Source: Actinobacteria bacterium UBA7422
GTDB lineage: Bacteria; Actinomycetota; Actinomycetes; S36-B12
Assembly: GCA_002469525.1 (NCBI GenBank)
Contig: DKME01000110.1
Span: 42,796 to 87,071 of the forward strand
Direction: 5' to 3'
Length of the DNA stretch: 44,276 bases
Shown: piece by piece, positions 8,388 to 17,317 of the stretch
How positions within the stretch are numbered: position 1 is the stretch's first letter
How the letters are laid out: each line of letters opens with the position of its first letter
Program-made: the position numbers and the translations under genes
Notes under the pieces: model-generated
Seen by the model: the letters and a program-made list of their open reading frames with translations, nothing else
Database searches by the model: none
What the model was told of the DNA's origin: nothing

Positions 8388-9698
8388 GTGAGCCTTTTCG
8401 AGCAAGGAGCGGTTGGCCCGTTGGCGGTGCGCATGCGTCCGCGTGGTTTCGAAGACTTGGTCGGCCAAGATCGGGCACTTACGCCGGGAAGTCCATTGCA
8501 GTTACTACTTACCGGCGGTGGTTCTGTTTCCGTGATCCTGTGGGGACCTCCTGGGTCAGGCAAGACAACAATTGCAACCTTGATATCCCAGCAAACGGGT
8601 CGAAAGTTTCGAGAACTTTCGGCAGTAAGTGCCGGAGTGCGAGACGTCCGTGAGGTGATCGACAAAGCCCGTGAAGATTCCAGTCTGTATGGGAGCGAAA
8701 CAGTGCTTTTTATCGACGAAGTTCATCGGTTCAATAAAGCGCAGCAGGATGCATTATTGCCGGCAGTTGAAAACGGCTGGGTGACACTTGTAGCCGCAAC
8801 TACAGAGAATCCAAGTTTCTCCGTAGTTTCACCACTCCTCTCGCGAAGTGTTGTCGTCAAATTGGAACTTCTCAATCAAGACGCTTTGCGCACCGTCCTC
8901 GTGCGCGCGATGGAAAGCGACGAAGGACTCGGAGGCCGAGTCAACGCGAGTGAAGCAGCGATGCAAGCTCTAGTGGACGCAAGTAGTGGAGATGCACGCA
9001 GAGCGCTCACTTCCCTTGAGTCCGCAGCGAATGCCGCGCTGGCACGCTCAGGAACAGAAATTTCAATCCAGGACGTTGAGAATGCGATCAATATTGTTGC
9101 CATTAATTACGACAAAGATGGCGATACGCACTACGACGTAATCAGCGCCTTCATTAAGAGCATTCGAGGCAGCGATCCGGATGCATCACTTCACTATCTC
9201 GCGCGCATGTTGCACGCGGGCGAAGACCCGAGGTTTGTTGCCCGGCGCCTCATGATTTTGGCCAGCGAAGATATTGGCCTTGCCTCCTCGCAAGTGCTGT
9301 TGACGTGTGTCGCGGCTGCGCAGTCGGTTGCACTGGTGGGAATGCCAGAAGCGCAAATTATTCTCGCTCACGCAACACTAGAGGCAGCACTGGCGCCCAA
9401 GTCGAACAGCGTTGTAGCAGGAATAGGGGCTGCCATGGCTGATGTTCAACGCGGAAGGGTCGGCAGCGTCCCGCTTCATTTGCGCGATGCACACTACCCG
9501 GGTGCTGCAGACCTTGGCCACGGAACCGAGTACGCCTATCCCCACGACGAAGCTAGCGGGGTTGCCGAGCAGTCCTACCTCCCGCAGGACCTGCTCGCCT
9601 CGAACTACTACAAGCCGACGAGTCATGGTGCTGAGGAGCGACTACGAGCAGTCGCTGATCGGCTTCGCAAACTTCGTTCCGGCGAGTCGTTAGACTGA
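8388..9698 (+). CDS. rarA: Replication-associated recombination protein A (AAA+ ATPase)
   Basis: RarA/MgsA family clamp-loader-like ATPase acting at stalled replication forks. The 436-residue protein has Walker A (GPPGSGKTTIA, about residue 53), Walker B with the family signature (FIDEVHRFNKAQQD), a sensor region (AATTENPSF) and the C-terminal tetramerisation domain (LARMLHAGEDPRFVARR and later). The GTG start at 8388 gives the normal N-terminus with RMRPRGFEDLVGQ. It follows aspS by 28 bases without a terminator. Confidence 0.96.
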   Translation: MSLFEQGAVGPLAVRMRPRGFEDLVGQDRALTPGSPLQLLLTGGGSVSVILWGPPGSGKTTIATLISQQTGRKFRELSAVSAGVRDVREVIDKAREDSSLYGSETVLFIDEVHRFNKAQQDALLPAVENGWVTLVAATTENPSFSVVSPLLSRSVVVKLELLNQDALRTVLVRAMESDEGLGGRVNASEAAMQALVDASSGDARRALTSLESAANAALARSGTEISIQDVENAINIVAINYDKDGDTHYDVISAFIKSIRGSDPDASLHYLARMLHAGEDPRFVARRLMILASEDIGLASSQVLLTCVAAAQSVALVGMPEAQIILAHATLEAALAPKSNSVVAGIGAAMADVQRGRVGSVPLHLRDAHYPGAADLGHGTEYAYPHDEASGVAEQSYLPQDLLASNYYKPTSHGAEERLRAVADRLRKLRSGESLD

Positions 9699-9701
9699 AC
9701 T

Positions 9702-9902
9702 ATGCGCAGAATGGTGTGGGTCTCGATAGGAGCCGTAGGTGGAGTGTTGGCCTACCGCAAACTTGAAGAAATTGTTAACGAGTCAGTAGACAAGGGAATC
9801 GTGCTGACGGTCATGGATGCGAGTGCATCTGCCAAAGCCCTCGCCGTGGGCATGGGTTCTCAAGTCACCAAAATCCGCGGAGCAGCTCACCAAACCAAAT
9901 GA
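9702..9902 (+). CDS. Small conserved-context protein (66 residues), possibly DUF6167-like
   Basis: A 66-residue ORF starting three bases after the rarA stop and ending 43 bases before alaS, in the same direction. The N-terminus (RRMVWVSIGAVGGVLAYRKL) looks like a short membrane-inserting or amphipathic segment, followed by a mixed helical tail. Small proteins of this shape sit just before alaS in other actinobacteria (DUF948 and DUF6167 families), and position plus start motif suggest a relative of the latter. That assignment is from memory of the family and is not proven. Tight coupling to rarA argues that it is a real gene. Confidence 0.6.
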   Translation: MRRMVWVSIGAVGGVLAYRKLEEIVNESVDKGIVLTVMDASASAKALAVGMGSQVTKIRGAAHQTK

Positions 9903-9945
9903 GCATGTCAACTTAGCCTCACCCAAGCACCCAGGAGTAAAGCAC

Positions 9946-12615
9946 ATGGATTCCGCCCAGATTCGGACCAGATTCCTCACGTTCTTTGCCGAGCGGGGGC
10001 ACGAAATTGTGCCCTCGGCATCCCTTCTCCTTGACGACCCGACGTTGTTATTCGTCAACGCAGGCATGGTGCCATTTAAGCCGTATTTCCTTGGGGAAGC
10101 ACCGGCCCCTTACCCGCGTGCCACAAGCGTTCAAAAAGTCGTTCGAACACTGGACATTGAGGAAGTAGGAAAGACCACAAGGCACGCTTCCTTTTTCCAA
10201 ATGGCCGGAAATTTTTCATTTGGTGACTACTTCAAAGAGACAGCAATCCCGTTGGCCTGGGAGTTGCTCACTAATTCAATTGATCAAGGTGGGTATGGCT
10301 TTGACCCTGAACGGCTGTGGGTAACCGTCTACCAGGATGACGATGAAGGTGAAGCGATTTGGCGCGATGTCGTGGGTGTACCGCCGAGCAGAATTCAGCG
10401 ACGCGGGATGGATGACAATTACTGGTCAATGGGAGTACCGGGACCGTGCGGCCCCTGTTCGGAGATCTACTATGACCGTGGGCCAGAGTTCGGTGTCGAA
10501 GGTGGACCGATCGCTGACGAAAATCGCTACCTTGAGGTGTGGAATCTGGTCTTCATGCAGTTTGAACGAGGGGACGGTACGGGAAAAAATGACTTCCCTA
10601 TCCTTGGCCCATTACCCGCCGCAAATATCGATACAGGTATGGGACTGGAGCGTATGGCAGCGATCCTGCAAGGGGTCGACAATATTTATGAGATTGATAC
10701 GACGCGCGGAATTCTGGACACAGCTTCACAACTTTCAGACACACAATATGGCGTGAATGAAAAAAATGACATTGCACTTCGAGTGGTCGCAGACCATTCA
10801 CGGACATGTATTTTCTTGATCTCAGACGGTGTGATCCCAGGCAATGAAGGCCGCGGATATGTACTTCGACGACTTATGCGCAGGGTAATTCGAAACATGC
10901 GGCTGCTTGGAGCGCACGAATCAACACTTCGCGCTCTGTGTGATTCTGCGATCGAAATCATGGCTCCCCAATATCCGGAACTCAATGATTCACGTGAAAG
11001 AATTCTCAGTATTGCTTCGGGTGAAGAGAATGCTTTTGCACAAACCCTCATGACCGGCAATGTGCTATTTGACTCGGCTGCCGCGGAAACTAAAAAATCT
11101 GGAAGTTCAACAATTTCGGGTGAGAAGGCGTTTGCACTACATGACACATATGGGTTCCCCATCGATTTAACGATGGAAATGGCTGCTGAGGCCGGGCTCA
11201 GCGTGGATCGTGAACGGTTCACAACTTTGATGAAAGAACAACGTGATCGCGCGAAGGCCGACTCGCTAGCGCGCAAGAGTGACTTTGCGGCAACGACCGC
11301 ATACAAGGAGATTTTGACTAGTGGGGGAGGCACTACTTTTACGGGTTACACCGAAACCGTTTCTCAGTCAATGATCACCGGACTTGTAATCCATGGAGAT
11401 TCAGTACCTGTAGCGAGTGTGGGCGGGAGCGTCGAAGTGATCCTGGATCGCACACCTTTCTACGCGGAATCGGGCGGTCAGCTCGGAGATCACGGAGTCA
11501 TCACGTCCGAATCGGATCAATCACGGATCGAGGTTTACGACGTTCAAACCCCCGTTCCGGGTCTTTTCTTACACAGAGGGAGAGTAGTTGAGGGCGAATT
11601 TACTGTTGGTGAGAGTGTTGTTTGTTCAATTGATATAGAACGACGTAAAGCAATCTCCCGTGCTCACACTGCAACCCACATGGTTCACCGGGCATTTCGG
11701 GAACGGTTGGGCGAGACGGCGACTCAAATGGGTTCTGAGAATTCACCAGGTAGATTTCGGTTTGACTTCCCAAGTCCTGAAGCGATTTCACCATCGGTAC
11801 TGCGCGATGTTGAGCAATACGTCAACGAGATGTTGATCGAAGATCTGACAGTCAGCGCTCAAGTCATGTCACAGCAGGAAGCCGTGACCATGGGAGCCAT
11901 GGCACTTTTTGGTGAAAAATACGGCAATGAAGTCCGCGTCGTCTCGGTAGGCGATTGGGCACACGAACTGTGTGGTGGAACACATGCCGTGCGTACCGGT
12001 GCCCTGGGCCTGGTGTACTTCGTCGGTGAAGGTTCCGTGGGTGCAGGTGTGCGGCGAGTGGAAGCCTTAGTGGGGTCCGACGCATATCAATTCGCAGCCA
12101 ATGAGCACATCTTGGTGAACAAACTCACCACAATGCTTAAGGTTCCAGCAGAACAACTCGTTGATCGACTCGAATCCACCATGAATTCTCTCAAGATTGC
12201 TGAAAAGGAAATTGCTGAAATTAAGCGTAGCTCTCTCCTAAAGGAAGCTGGAAACATCCTCGGTGACCCACAGCACGTTGGCAGTTGTGAATTTTGGTCT
12301 TTTTTAGCACCGGAAGGAACAGAGACCAACAGTGTTCGAGAGCTGGCCCAGCAAGCAATTTCTCGGGTGGGAAATTCGGTAAATGCGGTTGCATTCGGGG
12401 CAGTAGTTGCTGCAGGCAAAATCTCCGCTGTAATGGTGGTCAATGAAGGTGGAGTTAAAAGCGGTCTTTCTGCACAAGTCCTCCTGCGCATTGCGCTAAG
12501 TGAACTCGACGGAAAGGGCGGAGGAAAAGACAGTTTTGCTCAAGGTGCTGGCACCAATATTTCGGGTCTGACTGCAGCTATTTCTTCTGTTGAAGCGGCT
12601 TTGGCAGGCCACTAA
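9946..12615 (+). CDS. alaS: Alanyl-tRNA synthetase
   Basis: Charges tRNA-Ala and hydrolyses mischarged products. The 889-residue protein contains the catalytic domain (FVNAGMVPFKPYFLG; motif 2 region around ARHASFFQMAGNFSFGDYF... near residue 75), the editing domain with metal ligands in HTATHMVH and CGGTHAVRTG, and a C-terminal domain with glycine-rich GGKGGGKDSFAQGAG. The frame opens further upstream at 9817, but AGGAG eight bases before the ATG at 9946 and the family N-terminus MDSAQIRTRFLTFF fix the start here. Confidence 0.98.
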   Translation: MDSAQIRTRFLTFFAERGHEIVPSASLLLDDPTLLFVNAGMVPFKPYFLGEAPAPYPRATSVQKVVRTLDIEEVGKTTRHASFFQMAGNFSFGDYFKETAIPLAWELLTNSIDQGGYGFDPERLWVTVYQDDDEGEAIWRDVVGVPPSRIQRRGMDDNYWSMGVPGPCGPCSEIYYDRGPEFGVEGGPIADENRYLEVWNLVFMQFERGDGTGKNDFPILGPLPAANIDTGMGLERMAAILQGVDNIYEIDTTRGILDTASQLSDTQYGVNEKNDIALRVVADHSRTCIFLISDGVIPGNEGRGYVLRRLMRRVIRNMRLLGAHESTLRALCDSAIEIMAPQYPELNDSRERILSIASGEENAFAQTLMTGNVLFDSAAAETKKSGSSTISGEKAFALHDTYGFPIDLTMEMAAEAGLSVDRERFTTLMKEQRDRAKADSLARKSDFAATTAYKEILTSGGGTTFTGYTETVSQSMITGLVIHGDSVPVASVGGSVEVILDRTPFYAESGGQLGDHGVITSESDQSRIEVYDVQTPVPGLFLHRGRVVEGEFTVGESVVCSIDIERRKAISRAHTATHMVHRAFRERLGETATQMGSENSPGRFRFDFPSPEAISPSVLRDVEQYVNEMLIEDLTVSAQVMSQQEAVTMGAMALFGEKYGNEVRVVSVGDWAHELCGGTHAVRTGALGLVYFVGEGSVGAGVRRVEALVGSDAYQFAANEHILVNKLTTMLKVPAEQLVDRLESTMNSLKIAEKEIAEIKRSSLLKEAGNILGDPQHVGSCEFWSFLAPEGTETNSVRELAQQAISRVGNSVNAVAFGAVVAAGKISAVMVVNEGGVKSGLSAQVLLRIALSELDGKGGGKDSFAQGAGTNISGLTAAISSVEAALAGH

Positions 12616-12617
12616 TC

Positions 12618-13115
12618 ATGGACCCCAACATTGATCAGGAAAACACCGTTGATCCGAGTTACAGAGATGGGAGTCCTGTCCGAGTCAACCAATGTCGTGT
12701 CGCATTCGACGTTGGCACCGTCCGCGTTGGAGTTGCCACATGCGATTTCGATGCAATTATGGCTTCGCCGCAGAACACAATTCCTGGTGGCGCAGTTTCT
12801 ATTGAAGCGGCCTTGTCCGTGCTCGCGGAGTATGACCCGTGTGAAGTACTTATCGGACTCCCAAGCAACTTAAAGGGTCGTGATACCGCTTCAACGGAAT
12901 ATGCTCGAGAATGGGCGCGTCAACTTAAGGAAAGTACCCGAATCCCAATTATCCTCATTGATGAGCGGCTGACCACCGTGCAAGCCGCTGGGGCATTGAG
13001 AGCCAGCGGGCATAACTCCAAACAAATGCGGAGCAAAGTTGACAGTGCTGCTGCGGCCATTTTTTTACAGGCTTATCTTGACGGTCTGGCAACAAGGAAA
13101 GGCGCCAACCAATGA
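12618..13115 (+). CDS. ruvX: Holliday junction resolvase-like/pre-16S rRNA nuclease RuvX (YqgF)
   Basis: RNase H-fold nuclease family linked to 16S rRNA 5'-end maturation and recombination. The 165-residue protein has the first catalytic Asp in AFDVGTVRVGVA, the central VLIGLPSNLKGRD strand, IDERLTTVQA, and the last acidic site in SKVDSAAAAIFLQ. About 28 residues of N-terminal extension precede the fold. It starts two bases after alaS and overlaps mltG by four bases (ATGA), matching the standard actinobacterial order alaS-ruvX-mltG-aroE. Confidence 0.95.
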   Translation: MDPNIDQENTVDPSYRDGSPVRVNQCRVAFDVGTVRVGVATCDFDAIMASPQNTIPGGAVSIEAALSVLAEYDPCEVLIGLPSNLKGRDTASTEYAREWARQLKESTRIPIILIDERLTTVQAAGALRASGHNSKQMRSKVDSAAAAIFLQAYLDGLATRKGANQ

Positions 13116-14200
13116 CCTTTATCGACGAAGTCCTCAATAGCGATCAGTTACCACCTTCACGCAATGCACATAGTTGGAGCAAAAGAGTTGTAGTCGGCGC
13201 AGGACTCATTGCGGTATGTGCAATTTTCTACGGGGTTTACTCGCTACTGGGTGGATCGAGTGAAAGTAATGATTTTGTTGGGCCCGGCAGTGGCTCCGTC
13301 GAAGTCACTGTGAGTCGTGGTGACAGCCTGACGCAAATCGGTTCGTCACTGCTGAGCGCAGGGGTTGTGAAATCGATTGACAGTTTCACTTCTGCGGCGG
13401 CGAATAACGAACTGAGTTCGACAATCGGTCCTGGAATTTACACAATGCAGTCTCAAATGAGTGGTGAGTCGGCACTCGCTCTTATGCTGGATCCAGCTTC
13501 CCGGGCTTCTTCGCGTTTAGTATTGCCTGAAGGGCTTCGACTTGGTGAAACCGTTGAACTAGCCGCCAGGGCAACAGGGCTTCCAACTGCCGATTATGAA
13601 CAAGTGCTAGAAAAGCCCGACGCTCTGCCACTTCCAAGTTGGGCCGAAAGTCGACCCGAAGGATTCATGTTCCCGGCAACCTACGATTTAGTGGGAGATG
13701 AAAACGCTGAATTGGTCTTGGGAACGCTGGTTAAGAGATTCAATGAGTCGGCAAATAATATAAATTTTGAGACCAGGGCCACGCAAGCAGGTCGTAATCC
13801 TTATGAGGTCTTAACGGTGGCTTCACTGCTCGAAGGCGAGGTAATCCCTGAAGACTTCGCGAAGGTTGCGGCCGTTGTCTACAATCGGCTCAAGGCTGAT
13901 ATGCCATTACAACTCGATTCGACGGTCTCCTACGCATTGGGACTAAACGAACTCGAGCTTTCGGCAACTCAACTTGATACAGATTCGCCCTACAACACCT
14001 ACAAGGTTTCTGGGCTTCCGCCAACGCCAATCAATTCACCCGGTGAGGCCGCGCTTGAAGCCGCCCTTTCGCCCGCGAAGGGCAAATGGCTGTACTTTGT
14101 CACAGTGAATCCGGATACGGGTGAAACAAAATTCGCCAAAACTTATGAGAGATTCCTTAAACTCAAAGATGAGTACCGTGACTTTCTCGCCAGCCGATAG
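13112..14200 (+). CDS. mltG: Endolytic murein transglycosylase MltG
   Basis: Membrane-bound lytic transglycosylase that cleaves nascent peptidoglycan strands. The 362-residue protein has a 25-residue cytoplasmic head, one membrane helix (about residues 27-47), a LysM-like region (VEVTVSRGDSLTQIGSSLL) and the YceG catalytic domain. The catalytic glutamate lies in ASLLEGEV, followed by YNRLKADMPLQLDSTV and NTYKVSGLPPTPINSPG. The ATG overlaps the ruvX stop, and aroE follows after 12 bases. Confidence 0.96.
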   Translation: MTFIDEVLNSDQLPPSRNAHSWSKRVVVGAGLIAVCAIFYGVYSLLGGSSESNDFVGPGSGSVEVTVSRGDSLTQIGSSLLSAGVVKSIDSFTSAAANNELSSTIGPGIYTMQSQMSGESALALMLDPASRASSRLVLPEGLRLGETVELAARATGLPTADYEQVLEKPDALPLPSWAESRPEGFMFPATYDLVGDENAELVLGTLVKRFNESANNINFETRATQAGRNPYEVLTVASLLEGEVIPEDFAKVAAVVYNRLKADMPLQLDSTVSYALGLNELELSATQLDTDSPYNTYKVSGLPPTPINSPGEAALEAALSPAKGKWLYFVTVNPDTGETKFAKTYERFLKLKDEYRDFLASR

Positions 14201-14212
14201 TCAGGATCTTTC

Positions 14213-15019
14213 ATGAAAGCAGCAGTATTGGGGCACCCCGTATCTCACTCGCTTTCTCCGCTTTTGCACAACGCCGCTTATCAGGAACTGGGCCTAGACA
14301 TCAGTTACAGTGCAATCGAAACCACGCGTGAGCAACTAGCAGAGCGAATTGGTCAACTCGACAACGACTACGTCGGTATGTCATTGACCATGCCACTCAA
14401 ACAAGAGGTACTCAACCTGATTTCGAAACGTTCAGCCGTGGCCGCTGAAACTGGCAGCGCAAATACGATTTTCCGGAATGCGCACGGCGACTGGGCGCTG
14501 GAAAATACCGATGTATTCGGAATCACAGAGACAATTCGACGCTCAGATATCGAGGTAGTCCCAAGCGCAAGCATTATTGGTTCGGGTGCTACTGCTCGTA
14601 GCGCCCTTAGCGCACTTGCGCAGTTGGGAGTGACCAATGTGCTGTGTATAGCTCGTAATACCGATGCGACCCAGGTGTTACAGCGACAGGGTGAGGCCAT
14701 TGGTGTGGATGTGCAGGCTCGCACCCCAGAATCCGATATTTACTTCGCTGGCAGCCTTGTGATCAGCACGGTGCCAAGTTCAGCGCAGCAGCACCTTATT
14801 GACCTGATCGCGGCAAGTCAGGAGTTGCCCGCACTTTTTGATATTGCGTACAACCCCTGGCCTAGCCGGTTAGCCACGTATTGGACGGAACATGGCGGCG
14901 GCACGGTGCTCAGCGGAATCGACATGCTGCTGTGGCAGGCGACGGTGCAGGTGGAATTATTCGGAGGTCTTCCCGCGCCTGTTGAGGCGATGCAGTTAGC
15001 AATCAGTCTGCTTCAATGA
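14213..15019 (+). CDS. aroE: Shikimate dehydrogenase
   Basis: Reduces 3-dehydroshikimate to shikimate with NADPH. The 268-residue protein has the substrate-binding SHSLSP motif (residues 11-16), the catalytic lysine in SLTMPLKQEV, the ANTIF strand with the partner aspartate in ENTDVFG, and a Rossmann half starting at IIGSGATARSA. Length is normal. First of five shikimate-pathway genes in this stretch; the others are aroC, aroK, aroB and aroQ. Confidence 0.95.
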   Translation: MKAAVLGHPVSHSLSPLLHNAAYQELGLDISYSAIETTREQLAERIGQLDNDYVGMSLTMPLKQEVLNLISKRSAVAAETGSANTIFRNAHGDWALENTDVFGITETIRRSDIEVVPSASIIGSGATARSALSALAQLGVTNVLCIARNTDATQVLQRQGEAIGVDVQARTPESDIYFAGSLVISTVPSSAQQHLIDLIAASQELPALFDIAYNPWPSRLATYWTEHGGGTVLSGIDMLLWQATVQVELFGGLPAPVEAMQLAISLLQ

Positions 15020-15020
15020 G

Positions 15021-15029
15021 TTATCCACA
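15021..15029 (+). other. Perfect 9-base DnaA-box match
   Basis: TTATCCACA, the consensus DnaA box, lies in the 62-base gap between aroE and the prepilin peptidase gene, just upstream of the predicted -35 element. A single box is no origin; it could be a regulatory DnaA site or chance. Confidence 0.3.
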
Positions 15030-15045
15030 GTTTGGAATCCAAATC

Positions 15046-15075
15046 TTGTTGTAACCCCATTCGGTCGGCCAGAAT
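15046..15075 (+). promoter_or_regulatory. Predicted promoter of the prepilin peptidase gene
   Basis: TTGTTG (15046-15051), an 18-base spacer and CAGAAT (15070-15075) end six bases before the ATG at 15082. There is no ribosome-binding site, so a leaderless transcript is predicted. Confidence 0.5.
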
Positions 15076-15081
15076 CACGAT

Positions 15082-15564
15082 ATGACACTCGTGACTTGGT
15101 TCCTTTTCGGCGCCACTTGGGGTTGGTTCCTGGTAACTGCGCTCCTGTTGTCGCGGGTTGACTTTAAAGAGCATCGATTGCCCAACTTTCTGGTGTTGAC
15201 GGCCTATTTGGGCGGACTCCTTGGATTCGGATTAATTTCATATGTGCAGGGAGACTCCGGAGTACTTTTGCAAGCGCTCGTAGGTTCGGTCTTAGCCGTG
15301 TTCGCGTACTTGATAATTCACGTTCTTGGTGGAATGGGAATGGGTGATGTCAAATACGCGGCGGTGATTGGATTGTATTTGGGATCATTGGGTTGGGCCT
15401 ACTTGTACATCGGCTCACTTATTTCATTCGGAGCAGCAGCCATGTGGGTACTGCCGCTCATGATTGGCAACAGGAAAACACGCAGCGTGCCATTTGGTCC
15501 GTTCATGGCATTTGGTGTGCTCGCGTCAGGATTTATCGCCCTAGGTGTGAGCGCGACCGTGTAA
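15082..15564 (+). CDS. A24-family prepilin peptidase (short form)
   Basis: A 160-residue multi-pass membrane aspartyl protease that would cleave type IV prepilin-like leader peptides. The two catalytic aspartates are in RVDFKEHRLPN (about residue 29) and GMGMGDVKYA. About six hydrophobic segments are visible. It lacks the N-terminal methyltransferase domain of full-size PilD, as is usual for actinobacterial forms. No pilin or assembly ATPase genes are in the window, so its substrates lie elsewhere. It interrupts the aro cluster but has its own predicted promoter. Confidence 0.9.
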   Translation: MTLVTWFLFGATWGWFLVTALLLSRVDFKEHRLPNFLVLTAYLGGLLGFGLISYVQGDSGVLLQALVGSVLAVFAYLIIHVLGGMGMGDVKYAAVIGLYLGSLGWAYLYIGSLISFGAAAMWVLPLMIGNRKTRSVPFGPFMAFGVLASGFIALGVSATV

Positions 15565-15587
15565 ATCGGGTCTGACAGTATTACCTC

Positions 15588-16790
15588 ATGGTCTCGAGTC
15601 TTAGGTGGTTAACAGCCGGTGAATCACATGGTCCGGCACTTACCGCGATCATTGAGGGACTTCCCGCGTCATTTAACGTCTCTACCGCGGACCTAGATCG
15701 GGACTTGGCTCGGCGCAGACTGGGTACCGGGCGGGGTGCCCGCATGAAGTTTGAAAAGGACGATGCAACGTTTCTTGGCGGTGTGCGCCATGGTCAAAGT
15801 TTGGGTGGACCAATAGCCATTCAAATCGGGAACACCGAATGGCCAAAATGGGAATCAGTTATGAATCCGGAACCCGTTGATCCGGAAATCCTTGACACTC
15901 TGGCCCGCAATGCACCCCTCACTCGCCCACGCCCCGGGCACGCAGACCTAGCTGGAATGCAAAAATACGCCTTCGACGACGCCCGTCCGGTCTTGGAACG
16001 AGCTAGTGCTAGGGAAACAGCAGCGCGGGTCGCGCTCGGAGCCGTGGCCCGAGCCTTTCTCGAGCAAGTAGCAGGCATCACGCTGGTAAGTCATGTGGTT
16101 CGTATCGGCTCAGTGGAGTACACCGGTTCGCCGCCGATTCCAGACCAAATGGAGATAATTGATGCGAGCCCGGTTCGCTGCATTGATCCGCACGTGAGTG
16201 ATCTGATGGAAGCGGAAATAGGGTCTGCGCACCGCGATGGCGACACCCTTGGTGGGGTTGTCGAGGTCGTGGCCACCGGGTTGCCGCCGGGGCTGGGAAG
16301 TTTTACGCACTGGGATCGCCGGCTCGACTCGAAATTGGCGGCAGCACTCATGGGAATTCAAGCCATTAAGGGCGTTGAAGTGGGCGACGGGTTTAACCTG
16401 GCGGCCGTGCGGGGCTCCCTCGCCCAAGACGAAATTTTCGGCGAAGCAAATCAGGTGCGCCGGGGTTCCGGTAAGTCCGGGGGAACCGAAGGTGGCATGA
16501 GCACAGGGGAAATGCTGAGAGTGCGAGCAGCCATGAAACCTATCTCAACAATTCCCAAAGCTCTGCAAACGATTGATACGTCGACGGGGGAAGCTGCCGC
16601 CGCAATTAATCAACGCTCAGATGTGTGTGCTGTGCCCGCTGCTGGAATCGTGGCAGAGGCCATGGTTGCGTTGGTATTGGCTGAAGCGATTCTGGACAAG
16701 TTTGGCGGGGACTCGTTGAGTGAGTGCCAGCGCAATATCTTCACCTACGTGGATAATCTCGCTATCACAATCGCGCCAACAGTCACGTAG
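15588..16790 (+). CDS. aroC: Chorismate synthase
   Basis: Converts EPSP to chorismate using reduced FMN. The 400-residue protein has GESHGPALTAIIEG near the N-terminus, the RRLGTGRGARM signature, HRDGDTLGG, and the FMN-binding GKSGGTEGGMSTGE region. Length and motifs are typical. CAGTAT six bases before the ATG is a possible -10 element for a leaderless start, so aroC may head a transcript with aroK, aroB and perhaps later genes. aroK follows after eight bases. Confidence 0.98.
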   Translation: MVSSLRWLTAGESHGPALTAIIEGLPASFNVSTADLDRDLARRRLGTGRGARMKFEKDDATFLGGVRHGQSLGGPIAIQIGNTEWPKWESVMNPEPVDPEILDTLARNAPLTRPRPGHADLAGMQKYAFDDARPVLERASARETAARVALGAVARAFLEQVAGITLVSHVVRIGSVEYTGSPPIPDQMEIIDASPVRCIDPHVSDLMEAEIGSAHRDGDTLGGVVEVVATGLPPGLGSFTHWDRRLDSKLAAALMGIQAIKGVEVGDGFNLAAVRGSLAQDEIFGEANQVRRGSGKSGGTEGGMSTGEMLRVRAAMKPISTIPKALQTIDTSTGEAAAAINQRSDVCAVPAAGIVAEAMVALVLAEAILDKFGGDSLSECQRNIFTYVDNLAITIAPTVT

Positions 16791-16798
16791 GCGCATTT

Positions 16799-17317
16799 GT
16801 GACCCCTCGAGCCATCTTGATTGGTGCACCCGGAGCTGGCAAAACAACGGTAGGTGGATTTCTTGCCGGTGACTTGGGGTGTGCATTTGCTGACTCGGAT
16901 CAACTCGTTGAAGGAGCTCACGGTGCAAGCGTTGCTGACATTTTCGTCGAAGAAGGGGAAGCATTATTTCGACTCTGGGAACAGTCGGCAATCGCCCAAG
17001 CGATCAAAGAATTCGACGGCGTTCTTGCGTTGGGTGGTGGGGCGGTCATGAACCCCGACACGGAAAGGGAGATCACTAAGAGTCGTGCGTCGGTAATTTG
17101 GCTTGAGGTGAAAAGCTCAGTAGCGTTTCGCAGAGCAGGACTATCGGCGCCAAGGCCACTGCTTGTTGGCAATGTTCGCGCGAATCTCGTCGGTCTGCTC
17201 GAAACACGGACTCCCGTGTACGAAAGACTCGCGACACACCGAATTGATGCGAACACAATGGAACCGGAACAACTGGCCCGGCACATCGCCGAGCAACTTA
17301 GAAGTGATGAATCATGA
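16799..17317 (+). CDS. aroK: Shikimate kinase
   Basis: Phosphorylates shikimate at the 3-hydroxyl with ATP. The 172-residue P-loop kinase has Walker A (GAPGAGKTTVG, residues 9-19), the shikimate-binding FADSDQLVE strand, LGGGAV, and the lid-region arginines near LSAPRPLL. It starts with GTG eight bases after aroC and overlaps aroB by four bases (ATGA), suggesting translational coupling of consecutive pathway steps. Confidence 0.97.
   Translation: MTPRAILIGAPGAGKTTVGGFLAGDLGCAFADSDQLVEGAHGASVADIFVEEGEALFRLWEQSAIAQAIKEFDGVLALGGGAVMNPDTEREITKSRASVIWLEVKSSVAFRRAGLSAPRPLLVGNVRANLVGLLETRTPVYERLATHRIDANTMEPEQLARHIAEQLRSDES

Noticed and set aside
9817..9945. Upstream extension of alaS
   Set aside because: It overlaps the small 66-residue gene, while AGGAG and the family N-terminus both point to the ATG at 9946.
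10686..11333. 215-codon open frame antisense to alaS
   Set aside because: It lies wholly inside the well-supported alaS gene, has a low-complexity Ser/Arg-rich translation and no recognisable domain or ribosome site.
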